Source of the DNA: Lentisphaeria bacterium
GTDB lineage: Bacteria; Verrucomicrobiota; Lentisphaeria; Victivallales; Victivallaceae
Reading direction: 5' to 3'
DNA length: 61,405 nt
Assembly: GCA_017507125.1 (NCBI GenBank)
Contig: JAFWBQ010000113.1
Coordinates: forward strand, 1-61,405
Shown here in pieces: positions 16,042 through 24,497 of the stretch. Both the position numbers and the translations under genes were made by a program. Position 1 is the first letter of the stretch. Each line of letters opens with the position of its first letter. Under the pieces are notes generated by a model, which saw only the letters and a list, made by a program, of their open reading frames with translations, made no database searches and was not told the origin of the DNA.

Positions 16042-16848
16042 ATGATGGAACTTGACAGAATCTGGTGGGGATTGGGACTTGCAACTGTTGCCGGTTTGGC
16101 GACCGGTGCCGGCAGCCTGATCGCTCTCTTTGCCAAACACGCCAACAGAAAATTCCTTTCCTGCGCCCTGGGGCTTTCGGCAGGCGTGATGGTCTATATT
16201 TCCCTCTTTGAAATGCTGGGCGAGGCGCACAGCGAATTAGAGAAGCTCTGGGGGGGACGTTTGGGCAGTTTGGCCGGGACAGGCGCTTTTTTTGCCGGAA
16301 TGCTTGTGGCCATGCTGATCGACCGTCTCATTCCCTCCGCCGAAAATCCCCACGAAGTGCAGGATGTGGACGATGAGATCAAAGGTTCTCAGCCTACCAA
16401 AAAACAACTTCTCAGAGGTGGAGTGCTTTTTGCTGTTGCCGTGACGATCCACAATTTTCCGGAGGGAATGGCAGCATTTATTTCAGCTCAAGGGAGCTCA
16501 GCCGCAGGAATTTCCATTGCCGCTGCCATCGCGATCCACAACATCCCTGAGGGTATCACTGTTTCTGTGCCCATCTACAACGCTACTGGCAGCCGGAGCA
16601 AAGCCTTTATTTACTCCTTTCTGAGCGGACTCGCTGAGCCGCTGGGGGCCCTCGTGGCTCTGGGGTTGATGCAATTCTTCCTTTCGCCTCTTCTGCTGCC
16701 GCTGATTTTTGCCGCTGTCGCAGGGATCATGGTCTTTCTCGCTTTTGATGAATTACTGCCTCTGGCAGAAAAATACGGCGAACACCACTGGGCCATCGGC
16801 GGAGTCATCAGCGGTATGCTGATCATGGCTCTGACTCTGGCTCTGTAA
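16042..16848 (+). CDS. zupT: ZIP-family divalent metal (zinc) transporter
   Basis: 268 residues from ATG 16042, chosen because AGGA lies 7 bases upstream; the frame is open further 5', but that part overlaps the promoter. It imports zinc and probably other divalent metals across the inner membrane. It shows about eight hydrophobic segments and the two metal-site helices with HNFPEGMAAF and HNIPEGITVSVP. E. coli ZupT has 257 residues, so this is full length. A charged loop (DVDDEIKGSQPTKK) lies between helices 3 and 4. First gene of a likely operon with a CE7-like esterase (23-base gap) and an isochorismatase-like hydrolase; no functional link to these is obvious. No zinc-regulator site was recognised. 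Confidence 0.9.
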   Translation: MMELDRIWWGLGLATVAGLATGAGSLIALFAKHANRKFLSCALGLSAGVMVYISLFEMLGEAHSELEKLWGGRLGSLAGTGAFFAGMLVAMLIDRLIPSAENPHEVQDVDDEIKGSQPTKKQLLRGGVLFAVAVTIHNFPEGMAAFISAQGSSAAGISIAAAIAIHNIPEGITVSVPIYNATGSRSKAFIYSFLSGLAEPLGALVALGLMQFFLSPLLLPLIFAAVAGIMVFLAFDELLPLAEKYGEHHWAIGGVISGMLIMALTLAL

Positions 16849-16871
16849 ATATTTCTAAGGAGTATGGTATT

Positions 16872-18095
16872 ATGAGTGAAGAAAATCTGCCTGCAATCGA
16901 GATCACGGTTGACCGTCCTTCCCACCTCTACCGGGTGGGGGAAAAGGCAAAGTTTACTGTGACCGCACCTCAGAGCGGAACAGAACTTGAAGTCATCTTT
17001 ACCCGTGACGGTGAAGCAGAATTGGCAAGATACAAAGTGACTTCCCCCTGCACTTTGAAGCAGACGCTTTCATCTCCCGGAGTCCTGCGCTGCAAGGCTC
17101 AGGCCCCCGGGATGCAGAGCGCCCTCGCCGGAGCCGCCTTTGATCCGGGAATGATCCGTCCCTATCTGCCTGAACCGGAGGATTTCCGGGAGTTCTGGCA
17201 GAATGCTCTTGGCAATCTGGAAAAGATCCCCGCAGACTTCAAAAGTGAAGAGCTCTCTTCGCTGTCAGATGAAATGTTCCGGGTCTTTCTGCTTGAATGC
17301 AACACTGTCAATGATTGCAAATGTTACGCCTTTCTGCGGCTGCCCCGCTCCGGCGGCCCCATGCCCCTTATGGTCTATTATGAAGGCGCCGGAGTCGGCA
17401 TGTGTCAGGAATATTTCAAGCTCCATTGTCAAACAGCTGACAAATGGCTCTCTGCCCGGATCGCCCAGCTGAGCATTTTCACCCATCCTTACCGTCCTCC
17501 GGTGACCCGGGCGGAACATGAAAAGATCCATCAGGCGTATGCTGACTCTCTTCTGCCTGACTCTTACTGGACTGAAGGACTTGATAAAGGTGCTGAATAC
17601 ACCTTCTTTTACAGGGCGATCCTGGGTTCTGTGCGTATGATCAATCATGTGACTGCCATGCCTGAGATCGACAGGAAACATATCACCTATCTGGGGGCCA
17701 GTCAGGGCGGCGGTTTCGGTGTTTATCTGACGGCACTTTGTCCTCAGATCAATGCTGCCTGCTGCGGCGTGCCTGCTTTCTGTGACTGCGGCGGATTCCT
17801 CGGCGGGAACCACCCCACCACCTCAGAGAATAAAGGATTCCGCGACCATTACAGAGTCATGCGTTACTTTGATCCGGCAAACTTTGCTCACATGATCAAG
17901 GTGCCGGTTTACATCTCCTGCGGATTTATTGATGTGACATGTCAGCCCTCAGCCATCTATGCGGCTTTCAATGAACTTCAGGGCAACAAAATGATGTTCC
18001 ACAAGACCTGTCACGGACACGGCGGCGGACCTGATGAGTATACGCCTCTCTTCTGGTTCTGGACCGCCTGCCATCTGGGTTTGTGCCAAAAATAA
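16872..18095 (+). CDS. CE7-like acetyl xylan esterase / cephalosporin-C deacetylase family hydrolase
   Basis: 407 residues; ATG 16872 follows AAGGAG. Residues 1-90 form a small beta-rich N-terminal domain, then an alpha/beta hydrolase. The nucleophile elbow YLGASQGGG (Ser277) is the G-x-S-Q-G-G form typical of CE7 esterases. Asp354 (GFIDVTCQPS) and His381 or His383 (CHGHGGG) complete the triad. The family removes acetyl groups from sugars or short xylo-oligosaccharides. There is no signal peptide, so it would act on imported substrates. Second gene of the zupT operon. Confidence 0.82.
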   Translation: MSEENLPAIEITVDRPSHLYRVGEKAKFTVTAPQSGTELEVIFTRDGEAELARYKVTSPCTLKQTLSSPGVLRCKAQAPGMQSALAGAAFDPGMIRPYLPEPEDFREFWQNALGNLEKIPADFKSEELSSLSDEMFRVFLLECNTVNDCKCYAFLRLPRSGGPMPLMVYYEGAGVGMCQEYFKLHCQTADKWLSARIAQLSIFTHPYRPPVTRAEHEKIHQAYADSLLPDSYWTEGLDKGAEYTFFYRAILGSVRMINHVTAMPEIDRKHITYLGASQGGGFGVYLTALCPQINAACCGVPAFCDCGGFLGGNHPTTSENKGFRDHYRVMRYFDPANFAHMIKVPVYISCGFIDVTCQPSAIYAAFNELQGNKMMFHKTCHGHGGGPDEYTPLFWFWTACHLGLCQK

Positions 18096-18118
18096 TTTCA
18101 GCAAAGGAAATGTGAAAA

Positions 18119-18670
18119 ATGAATCTTCCCAATTGTTTTGATCCTGTCATCGTGACTGTTGACATTCAGGAGCGTCTTGTTCCTTCAGTGTATAATCCCG
18201 ATGAAATCGTTGCCCGTGCCTCAGTGCTGCTTCGCGGAGCGGCGGAGCTGGGTGTGCGCGTCATCGCCACGGAACAGTACCCCAAAGGACTGGGTAATAC
18301 CATTCCCGCCATTGCAGAAACCTTTGTCCCGGAAAAAAGCTGTGTGGTCGCCAAGACCTCTTTTTCGGTTTTCGGTGAGGAAAAATTTCAGGAAGCTCTT
18401 TCGCAGATGCGTCCCCACTCATTGATCTTCTGCGGTATGGAAACCCATGTTTGTGTTTTGCACAGTGTTTTTGATGCTCTTGAAGCTGGTTACCCTGTAA
18501 TCATTGCCGCCGATGCGGTCAGCTCCCGCAAGGAGTCCGAAAAGCTGCTGGCTCTTGAGACCGCCCGTCAGGCGGGCGCATGGGTCCTCAGCACTGAGTC
18601 TATTCTTTTTGCTCTTTTGAAAAACAGTCTCAATCCTGCTTTCAAAGCTGTTTCAAAGCTCATCAGGTAA
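18119..18670 (+). CDS. Isochorismatase-like cysteine hydrolase
   Basis: 183 residues; AAAGGAAATG precedes the start. The family's catalytic triad is visible: Asp15 (VTVDIQERL), Lys79 (AKTSFSVFG) and Cys112 (GMETHVCVLHS). Overall it is closest in style to YcaC-type hydrolases rather than nicotinamidase, since the metal-binding D-x-H of nicotinamidase is absent. The substrate is unknown. It lies 23 bases after the esterase and ends at a strong terminator, so it is the last gene of the zupT operon. Confidence 0.85.
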   Translation: MNLPNCFDPVIVTVDIQERLVPSVYNPDEIVARASVLLRGAAELGVRVIATEQYPKGLGNTIPAIAETFVPEKSCVVAKTSFSVFGEEKFQEALSQMRPHSLIFCGMETHVCVLHSVFDALEAGYPVIIAADAVSSRKESEKLLALETARQAGAWVLSTESILFALLKNSLNPAFKAVSKLIR

Positions 18671-18691
18671 AGACGCGGACCGCTCTTTCAG

Positions 18692-18728
18692 AAAAGCTCC
18701 GGTAAACTCATTTTGCCGGAGCTTTTTT
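18692..18728 (+). terminator. Terminator of zupT-esterase-isochorismatase operon
   Basis: AAGCTCCGG and CCGGAGCTT arms around an 11-base A/T-rich loop, followed by T6. Confidence 0.85.
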
Positions 18729-18793
18729 CTGCACAGAAACAGAGTTTCAAGAGAATACTCAAAGGAGATTTTACGATTTTCTTCGTTCAGCTC

Positions 18794-18821
18794 TTGAAAA
18801 ATTTACAGAACACTGTATCTT
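18794..18821 (+). promoter_or_regulatory. Promoter of the XRE regulator gene
   Basis: TTGAAA (18794-18799), 16-base spacer, TATCTT (18816-18821). Confidence 0.6.
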
Positions 18822-18857
18822 GAATTACGGGTAGTCCAACAAGAGGAGAAAATTGTT

Positions 18858-19547
18858 ATGAACGGACATATCAATGGTTGGGCGGTCATTTCCAGGCATC
18901 TGCTTCTGAGGGAGAAGAATCAGAGCGATCTGGCAAGACTGCTGCATATTTCGCCGGCGGCGATCACCCAGATCAAAAATGGACAGTTCCGGCTCAATCC
19001 GAAACAGCTTCATGCGATTCCCGGATATCTGGAGTTCAGTCAGGCGGCATGCGATGAATTTTTTTCAGAAGTATTCAATGCCCGTATGCAGTTCTGTCAC
19101 GGCGAGCAGCTGCCGGGGGCCGAACAGATCAACTGCAGTGTCAAGGTCGAAAGACGTTCCGGCAGCCGTAAAATACCTGTGGCTCATGTCAGCGTATTGA
19201 AAAATTTCGTTCCGGCTCTGGAATCCATCGGTGATTTTGTACGGCGTATGACACTGGAGCGGCACACCTGTTCCTGCCGGACCGGTAATGTGGCTTTGAA
19301 AGTGGATGGCGACATCACCGGAACTCCGGATCCGGCTCTTCTCATCGTCAACGGCGAAACTTATCCGGTGCCCGGGGAACCGGCACTGGCAGCATGGAAC
19401 GACGGAACTTTTTCCGTCGGTACATACAATTCAGACGGCAGAGAACGCAAGGTTATGCCTTTCGGCAACTCTGGTAAAAAGGAAAAGAAGGCGGACACTC
19501 TGAGATGGATATATCCCGTTGTCCGGCAGGAAGTCATTAACAACTAA
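18858..19547 (+). CDS. XRE-family (Cro/C1-type HTH) transcriptional regulator
   Basis: 229 residues; the start follows AGAGGAG. A helix-turn-helix of the Cro/C1 type covers residues ~10-50 (EKNQSDLARLLHIS, then PAAITQIKNG). Residues ~60-220 have no obvious relatives; they include a conserved-looking basic patch (KVERRSGSRK) and a beta-rich C-terminus (LIVNGETYPVPGEP), perhaps a LexA/S24-like fold, but no catalytic Ser/Lys pair could be assigned. It stands alone with its own promoter and terminator, so its target cannot be inferred from context. Confidence 0.8.
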   Translation: MNGHINGWAVISRHLLLREKNQSDLARLLHISPAAITQIKNGQFRLNPKQLHAIPGYLEFSQAACDEFFSEVFNARMQFCHGEQLPGAEQINCSVKVERRSGSRKIPVAHVSVLKNFVPALESIGDFVRRMTLERHTCSCRTGNVALKVDGDITGTPDPALLIVNGETYPVPGEPALAAWNDGTFSVGTYNSDGRERKVMPFGNSGKKEKKADTLRWIYPVVRQEVINN

Positions 19548-19573
19548 CCAGAAAGGAGTCCGGCCTCTCTCTG

Positions 19574-19606
19574 AAAAGTCCCTGTGTCAAAACGGGGATT
19601 TTTTAA
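19574..19606. terminator. Likely bidirectional terminator between XRE gene and rlmI-like gene
   Basis: AAAGTCCC, an 11-12 base loop and GGGGATTTTTT; the A-run and T-run on either side allow use on both strands. The stem is short. Confidence 0.5.
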
Positions 19607-19640
19607 GGCTTGCTGTTTAAGACGGCACTTAAACCTTTTA

Positions 19641-20834
19641 TCAGGAGTTCAGTGCAGAGACAAGCCCCTTCAGGTAGAATGTCTCAGGCACTGAGAGCAA
19701 AGTGGGATGATCGGGTGATTGCTCCAGATGGCCGATGATCCTTGCGTCGACACCTGCTTCAAGAGCCGCCGACGCTGTGATCTTCTGAAAAAGCTCCGCC
19801 GTCATAAGTCCCGAACAGGAAAAGTTGAAAAGCACTCCGCCGGGATTTAACAGTTTGAAGCCGTTACGCGCCAGATCCTGATAAGCTCTGGCACCTGACA
19901 TCAGCGCCCGCTGCGAGTCCACCAGCTTCGGGGGATCAAGGATCACCACATCAAATTTACGCTTTTCTTTGTCAAGTTCCCGCAAAAGGGTGAATACATC
20001 ACCGCAACGGTTTTCCCAGGATCGGGGCGCAAAGCCGTTAAGTTCCATGTTGCGCTCCAGCTGTCTGAGGGCAGGGGCAGAGGAATCCATGTTAAGCACG
20101 TGAGCTGCCCCGGATTTCAGCGCGGCGACGGCAAAGGCCCCGGTGTAGCTGAAACAGTTGAGTATCCGGGTGCCGGCAGTAAAAAGGCGCAAAGTTTTTC
20201 TTGCTGAGCGGAGGTCAAAGTAGAAACCTGTCTTCTGACCTTTTCTGCCGTCAACAGCAAAGCACATATCCTCGTCCCGGACAATGAGTTCCCCGGGGAG
20301 TTCCTCGCCTTTGACCACTCCCGCACGGCCGGGGAGCTGCTCCTTGCGGCGGATCGAAACGTCTGAACGCTCGTGGATGCCCCGGGGACGGCAGATTTCC
20401 CAAAGGGCGTTTACAATATATTCCCGGTTGAATTCGGCGCCTGCTGTAAGCAGCTGAAGGATCAGGAAATCTCCGAAACGGTCGACAATGACCCCCGGCA
20501 GCTGATCGGCTTCTGAAAAGATAAGGCGGCAGCCGCCTTCAGGTGCATCGAAACCCAGTTTTGCACGCAGTGCGGCAGCAGCGGCAACTCTTTTGTTGAA
20601 AAAATTTTGATCTATACATTCTTTTTCTTCAAAGGACCAGACTTTTCCGGTGATCTGAGAAGCCGGGGAGTAGCCTGCCCAGGCGAGGAATGTACCATCA
20701 TGTGCCGTGACCATGATCGTTTCACCGGCAGCTGGAGTTCCTTCAACACGCGCCACAGCTCCGGAAAAAATCCAGGGATGACGCCGGAGCAGGGATTTTT
20801 CCCTTCCTTTGTTAAGAACGATCCTTTTCATCAT
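19641..20834 (-). CDS. rlmI: RlmI-like class I rRNA (cytosine-5-)methyltransferase
   Basis: 397 residues. The N-terminal ~75 residues form a PUA RNA-binding domain (KRIVLNKGREKSLLRRHPWIFSGAV). The remainder is an S-adenosylmethionine-dependent methyltransferase: NCFSYTGAFAVAALKSGA binds the cofactor, VLNMDSS is the acidic loop, and VVILDPPKL holds the active-site motif. The family methylates 23S rRNA C1962 in E. coli. It starts inside the last codons of nrdR (overlap ATGA) and so is translated with it; ATG 20831 is an equally possible start. Third gene of the minus-strand operon. Confidence 0.88.
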   Translation of the reverse strand: MMKRIVLNKGREKSLLRRHPWIFSGAVARVEGTPAAGETIMVTAHDGTFLAWAGYSPASQITGKVWSFEEKECIDQNFFNKRVAAAAALRAKLGFDAPEGGCRLIFSEADQLPGVIVDRFGDFLILQLLTAGAEFNREYIVNALWEICRPRGIHERSDVSIRRKEQLPGRAGVVKGEELPGELIVRDEDMCFAVDGRKGQKTGFYFDLRSARKTLRLFTAGTRILNCFSYTGAFAVAALKSGAAHVLNMDSSAPALRQLERNMELNGFAPRSWENRCGDVFTLLRELDKEKRKFDVVILDPPKLVDSQRALMSGARAYQDLARNGFKLLNPGGVLFNFSCSGLMTAELFQKITASAALEAGVDARIIGHLEQSPDHPTLLSVPETFYLKGLVSALNS

Positions 20835-21274
20835 TTCAGGGTCTTGATTTCGTCAATAAAGGCATCCACGTCGGCAAATTGCCGGTAAACGGAGGCAAAA
20901 CGGACGTAAGCCACCTGATCCAAATCGCGGAGCAGTGTCATAACACGGCGACCGATCTCAGCACTTGAGACCTCTTTTTCAAAATCTCTTAAAAGAGAGT
21001 TTGTAACTTTTCGCACCAGCTCTTCGATTTGATCCTGAGAAAGACGCCGGTAACAGGCGTGGGCAAGACCGGAGCGCAGTTTGACAGGATTGAACTCTTC
21101 TCTTCCGCCGGTACGTTTGATCACCGTAAGTTCATCGGGGACGATGGATTCAATGGTGGTGAATCTGCCGCCGCACTCCTGACATTCACGTCTGCGGCGA
21201 ACCACCGGTTCCTCTTTGCTGCCGCGGGAATCAACGACTTTGTCATTGTCGGCACCGCATCTGGGACAACGCAT
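20831..21274 (-). CDS. nrdR: Ribonucleotide reductase transcriptional repressor NrdR
   Basis: 147 residues, the usual length. The zinc ribbon uses Cys3, Cys6, Cys31 and Cys34, followed by RFTTIESI. The ATP-cone domain starts with VIKRTGGREEFNPVKL near residue 52. NrdR senses ATP/dATP and represses ribonucleotide reductase genes through NrdR boxes. It lies 10 bases after the lipoprotein gene and overlaps the methyltransferase gene. No NrdR-box pair was recognised in the window. Confidence 0.95.
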   Translation of the reverse strand: MRCPRCGADNDKVVDSRGSKEEPVVRRRRECQECGGRFTTIESIVPDELTVIKRTGGREEFNPVKLRSGLAHACYRRLSQDQIEELVRKVTNSLLRDFEKEVSSAEIGRRVMTLLRDLDQVAYVRFASVYRQFADVDAFIDEIKTLK

Positions 21275-21284
21275 AAAACTTCTC

Positions 21285-22337
21285 TCAATCCTGTTCCAAA
21301 AGCATATAACCCAATTCGGAAAGGGGTCGGATGACGACGCCGGAACAGTTTGTTTTCCGACTTGAGTTTACAAAATATCCCAGTGCGCGCACAAGATCGT
21401 TCCAATCCCGGCGGCGGAGCGCCCCTGAATGGACAGATGTGTGACTTGCGACCGGAATGACTGCCAGCATATTTTTCCCTTCTTTCATAGCATCCCGGCT
21501 CCGGGAGACCAGCTGTGAGGGCAGATTGCCGGAACACTGGATCATAACGCTGCCGATGGCTGCAAGATCTTTGACGCTGCCCGAAGTCAGCTTGCCTTCC
21601 CTGACCCAGATGGGATAAAAGTCAGGAAGTTCAATGGAAAGGGGGAGTTTGCCGAGTTTTTTCTTCATTTTTTTAAGCTGCTCCATGGAAAGTTCGACCA
21701 GTTTGTCGTTGTCCAGTCCCTTGCCGAAAGTGGTGCTGCTCCACAAATAATGGAGTCCCGGGATCTCTGCGGCACCGTTGGTATGGGTAAAAAGATGAGG
21801 CTCAAAACGAACTGTGACTCCTGCAAGTTTTGCATTGGCGGGTAGTGAATCATTAAAATCTGCAATATCCTCAGCCAACTCAGGCAGCTGACGGAACTGG
21901 GGAAGAAAACAGCGAACCAGAGCATTGCCCCTGAAACGGTGTTTGAAATCCCCCTGACGGATCATCAGCTCCACCGGGATCCCCGCAGATGCGGCAGATG
22001 TAAGAAGCTGTTCAAGATCTTCTGAGAGCTCTGATTCTGAGGAAATACTGCAGTAAATGCGGTTGAACCCCATTTTTTTGATCAGATCCATGATGACCGG
22101 CGCCGGAAACTGATGATGGGCGTAGGCGCTTAAACTCACCCCCGCTCCCCTGACTTTGAGAGGCGAAAGCACTTGACGCAGCGCAGCTGCCCGACGCTCA
22201 ATGGTTTTCTTTTCCGCCCGGGAGACAGGAATCATGGCACGCTCCTCCATCCGGAGCGGAGTGGAGTTGCATCCGCTTGTTCCGGCAAGCAGAAGCGCGA
22301 AAAGCGCAGCAAAAAATGTTGTAGGTCTTGCTTTCAT
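21285..22337 (-). CDS. Probable lipoprotein with TIM-barrel-like body, function unknown
   Basis: 350 residues from ATG 22337. A GTG 18 bases upstream is in frame but lies within the promoter -10 region, so it is excluded. Residues 1-23 form a lipoprotein-type signal ending LLAGTSGC with Cys23; position -3 is Thr, so the lipobox is weak. The rest shows regular beta/alpha alternation (AGVSLSAY, FNRIYCSISSESE, GIPVELMIRQGD, LAGVTVRFEPHLF, LPLSIELPDFYP, GSVMIQCSG, MLAVIPVASH, SGVVIRPLSELGY), suggestive of a TIM barrel related to glycoside hydrolases, but no catalytic motif could be assigned. First gene of an operon with nrdR and the RlmI-like gene. Confidence 0.7.
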   Translation of the reverse strand: MKARPTTFFAALFALLLAGTSGCNSTPLRMEERAMIPVSRAEKKTIERRAAALRQVLSPLKVRGAGVSLSAYAHHQFPAPVIMDLIKKMGFNRIYCSISSESELSEDLEQLLTSAASAGIPVELMIRQGDFKHRFRGNALVRCFLPQFRQLPELAEDIADFNDSLPANAKLAGVTVRFEPHLFTHTNGAAEIPGLHYLWSSTTFGKGLDNDKLVELSMEQLKKMKKKLGKLPLSIELPDFYPIWVREGKLTSGSVKDLAAIGSVMIQCSGNLPSQLVSRSRDAMKEGKNMLAVIPVASHTSVHSGALRRRDWNDLVRALGYFVNSSRKTNCSGVVIRPLSELGYMLLEQD

Positions 22338-22345
22338 AATTCTAT

Positions 22346-22374
22346 AATATAGCACATGTGTGCTGTTTTTTCAA
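22346..22374 (-). promoter_or_regulatory. Promoter of lipoprotein-nrdR-rlmI operon, predicted leaderless mRNA
   Basis: Minus strand TTGAAA (22369-22374), 17-base spacer, TATATT (22346-22351). The expected start (about 22339) is only one to four bases from the ATG at 22337, and no ribosome site exists. Confidence 0.65.
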
Positions 22375-22400
22375 GTGCTCTGTTCAGAGGGGCTTTTTAC

Positions 22401-22429
22401 TTGCAAAATGCACCTTGCCGGTGTATATT
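22401..22429 (+). promoter_or_regulatory. Promoter for the folD operon
   Basis: TTGCAA (22401-22406), 17-base spacer, TATATT (22424-22429). Confidence 0.7.
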
Positions 22430-22480
22430 GTATAAATGTATGTTGCAATCGGTGTTCCATTTTAATAAGGGATTAGGAAT

Positions 22481-23365
22481 ATGTCAGCTCAGATCATTGA
22501 CGGAAAAGTCGTTGCAGCCCAGGTGACTGCCGGCGTGAAAGCTCGTGTTGAAGCATTGAAGGCAAAAGGTGTTACTGTGGGGCTTGCAGTGATCCTTGCC
22601 GGTGAAGATCCTGCTTCTCAGGTCTATGTCCGGAACAAGATCAAAAAATGTGCCGAACTGGGGATCGACTCCCGCAGAATAGATCTGCCTGCTGACGTGA
22701 CCATGGAAACCATGCTCAAAACCATTGATGAACTCAATCAGGATCCTGCCATCCACGGTATTCTGGTGCAGTTCCCCCCGCCGAAACAGCTGGATCAGGA
22801 AAAGATCATCGACGCCATTTCTCCTGACAAGGATGTGGATTGTTTCTGTGACCGCAATGTGGGACGGATCCTTGAGGGGCGGATCGACGGCTTTCTGCCC
22901 TGTACGCCTGCCGGCGTCATGGAACTGCTCAAGGCCGCCGGGATCGACCCTTCCGGAAAGCATGCGGTCGTTGTGGGGCGCTCCAATATTGTCGGCAAAC
23001 CCCTTGCTGCACTGCTGATGCAGAAGAACAGGGGCGCCAATGCCACTGTGACTGTGGTTCACTCCGGAACGCCTGATCTGGCGCGCTTCACCCGTGATGC
23101 CGATATCCTTATTGCCGCCATCGGAAAACCCTGTTTCATCACCGGCGACATGATCAAACCGGGTGCCGCTGTCATTGACGTGGGTATCAACCGGATCACC
23201 GATGCTGAAGGGAAAAGCAAGCTGGTGGGTGACGTGGATTTCGACTCCGCCGTTGAGGTTGCCGGAGCCATTACTCCTGTCCCCGGCGGTGTGGGGCCCA
23301 TGACTATTGCCATGCTGATGGATAATGCTGTCCGTTCAGCTGAGAGGGATGCTGCTCATGCGTAA
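22481..23365 (+). CDS. folD: Bifunctional methylenetetrahydrofolate dehydrogenase/cyclohydrolase
   Basis: 294 residues, normal length. It interconverts 5,10-methylene-, methenyl- and 10-formyl-tetrahydrofolate in the cytosol. Family motifs are visible: [12 protein letters not shown] with the catalytic Lys near residue 54, [43 protein letters not shown] and the C-terminal [14 protein letters not shown]. First gene of a long operon; the next gene starts within its last codons. Confidence 0.96.
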   Translation: MSAQIIDGKVVAAQVTAGVKARVEALKAKGVTVGLAVILAGEDPASQVYVRNKIKKCAELGIDSRRIDLPADVTMETMLKTIDELNQDPAIHGILVQFPPPKQLDQEKIIDAISPDKDVDCFCDRNVGRILEGRIDGFLPCTPAGVMELLKAAGIDPSGKHAVVVGRSNIVGKPLAALLMQKNRGANATVTVVHSGTPDLARFTRDADILIAAIGKPCFITGDMIKPGAAVIDVGINRITDAEGKSKLVGDVDFDSAVEVAGAITPVPGGVGPMTIAMLMDNAVRSAERDAAHA

Positions 23366-24497
23366 AATCACGGGACTCTGCCTTCTTTGTACGGCGTTTC
23401 TCTTTTTCGGGTGCGAACCTCCGAAAGCAGTTATTCCTGCGGTATTGCCTGAAGTGGAGGGGATAAAACTCAGGGATCTTCCTTACAACCCTTCGCAGGT
23501 GGTCATCGCCGAGGTCAAGGCACTTGATGAAGTCAATCTCGTGGCGCGGGTGGAGGGCTTTTTGCGGAAACGCTTTTTCAAAGAGGGCAGCCGGGTCAAA
23601 AAAGGCGAGCTTCTTTTTGAGATCGAACCCGAGCTTTATCAGGCAAAAGTCAAGGCGGCTCAGGCAAAGTTGACCCGTGCCCGCGTTGCTCAGAAAAATG
23701 CTGATACAGATTATAAACGCCAGCGCCAGCTGCTGAGTTCCAAGGCCGTCAGTGAGAGGAGTTTTGACAAGGTCGAAGCCACCAAACTGGAAGCTGATGC
23801 CGATGTGAAAAATGCCGAGGCGGAATTGGAGATCGCCAGACAGAATCTTTCTTATACCAGGATCCTTGCTCCCTTTGACGGTGTGATCGGTCTGAGCAAT
23901 TACAGCGATGGCAATCTGGTCAATGCTTCATCCGGCACACTGGCAACTGTGGTGAGAAATGATGTGGTGCGTGTGGAATTTGTCGTTTCGGAGCTCCAGC
24001 TTCTCAATATGCTGGGAACCGGGAAGAATGCTGCCGAAAATTTCAAGTTTGAACTCATCACCCAGGATGGCAAAGTCTATCCCTTCCCCGGAAAGATCTC
24101 TTTCTGGGACAATAGGGTCAACAGCTCTACCGGCACCTTCCGGATCCAGGCTGAGTTCCCCAATCCCAAAGGAGCTTTGACACCAGGCATGTTCGGCAGG
24201 ATCCGCATGACTTCGCGTAAGGCTGCCAAAGGGGTGATCGTCCCTGAAGAGGCACTTATGGCAGATCAGGCAGGGGAATATCTCTATACCGTTGCTCCCG
24301 ATGGAGTCGTCGCAAGACGCAATGTGCATGTGGCGTACCGGGAGAAAGGCTTTGCTGTCATCAGCAGCGGTGTGAAAACCGGTGATGTGATCGTAGATGC
24401 TGGGATCCAGCATGTTCGTCCGGGGGCGAAATGCAAGGTGAAGCTCCATGATTTCAGCATGAACAACGGCGCCGGTGCCGGGAAGAGTACTTTATGA
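23358..24497 (+). CDS. RND efflux periplasmic adaptor (HlyD/AcrA family), probable lipoprotein
   Basis: 379 residues from ATG 23358, preceded by AGAGG and overlapping the end of folD by 8 bases. The N-terminus ([16 protein letters not shown]) looks like a lipoprotein signal, so it would be anchored to the inner membrane. Then come the halves of a biotinyl-lipoyl domain ([31 protein letters not shown] and [15 protein letters not shown]) around an alpha-helical hairpin, and the beta-barrel domain. It links the inner-membrane pump encoded next to an outer-membrane channel. No TolC-like gene is present here. Confidence 0.9.
   Translation: MRKITGLCLLCTAFLFFGCEPPKAVIPAVLPEVEGIKLRDLPYNPSQVVIAEVKALDEVNLVARVEGFLRKRFFKEGSRVKKGELLFEIEPELYQAKVKAAQAKLTRARVAQKNADTDYKRQRQLLSSKAVSERSFDKVEATKLEADADVKNAEAELEIARQNLSYTRILAPFDGVIGLSNYSDGNLVNASSGTLATVVRNDVVRVEFVVSELQLLNMLGTGKNAAENFKFELITQDGKVYPFPGKISFWDNRVNSSTGTFRIQAEFPNPKGALTPGMFGRIRMTSRKAAKGVIVPEEALMADQAGEYLYTVAPDGVVARRNVHVAYREKGFAVISSGVKTGDVIVDAGIQHVRPGAKCKVKLHDFSMNNGAGAGKSTL

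Noticed and set aside
18119..18670. Nicotinamidase
   Set aside because: The triad is there but the metal-binding D-x-H of nicotinamidases is not.
22337..22355. Upstream GTG start for the lipoprotein
   Set aside because: It lies in the -10 region of the promoter, upstream of the expected transcript start.
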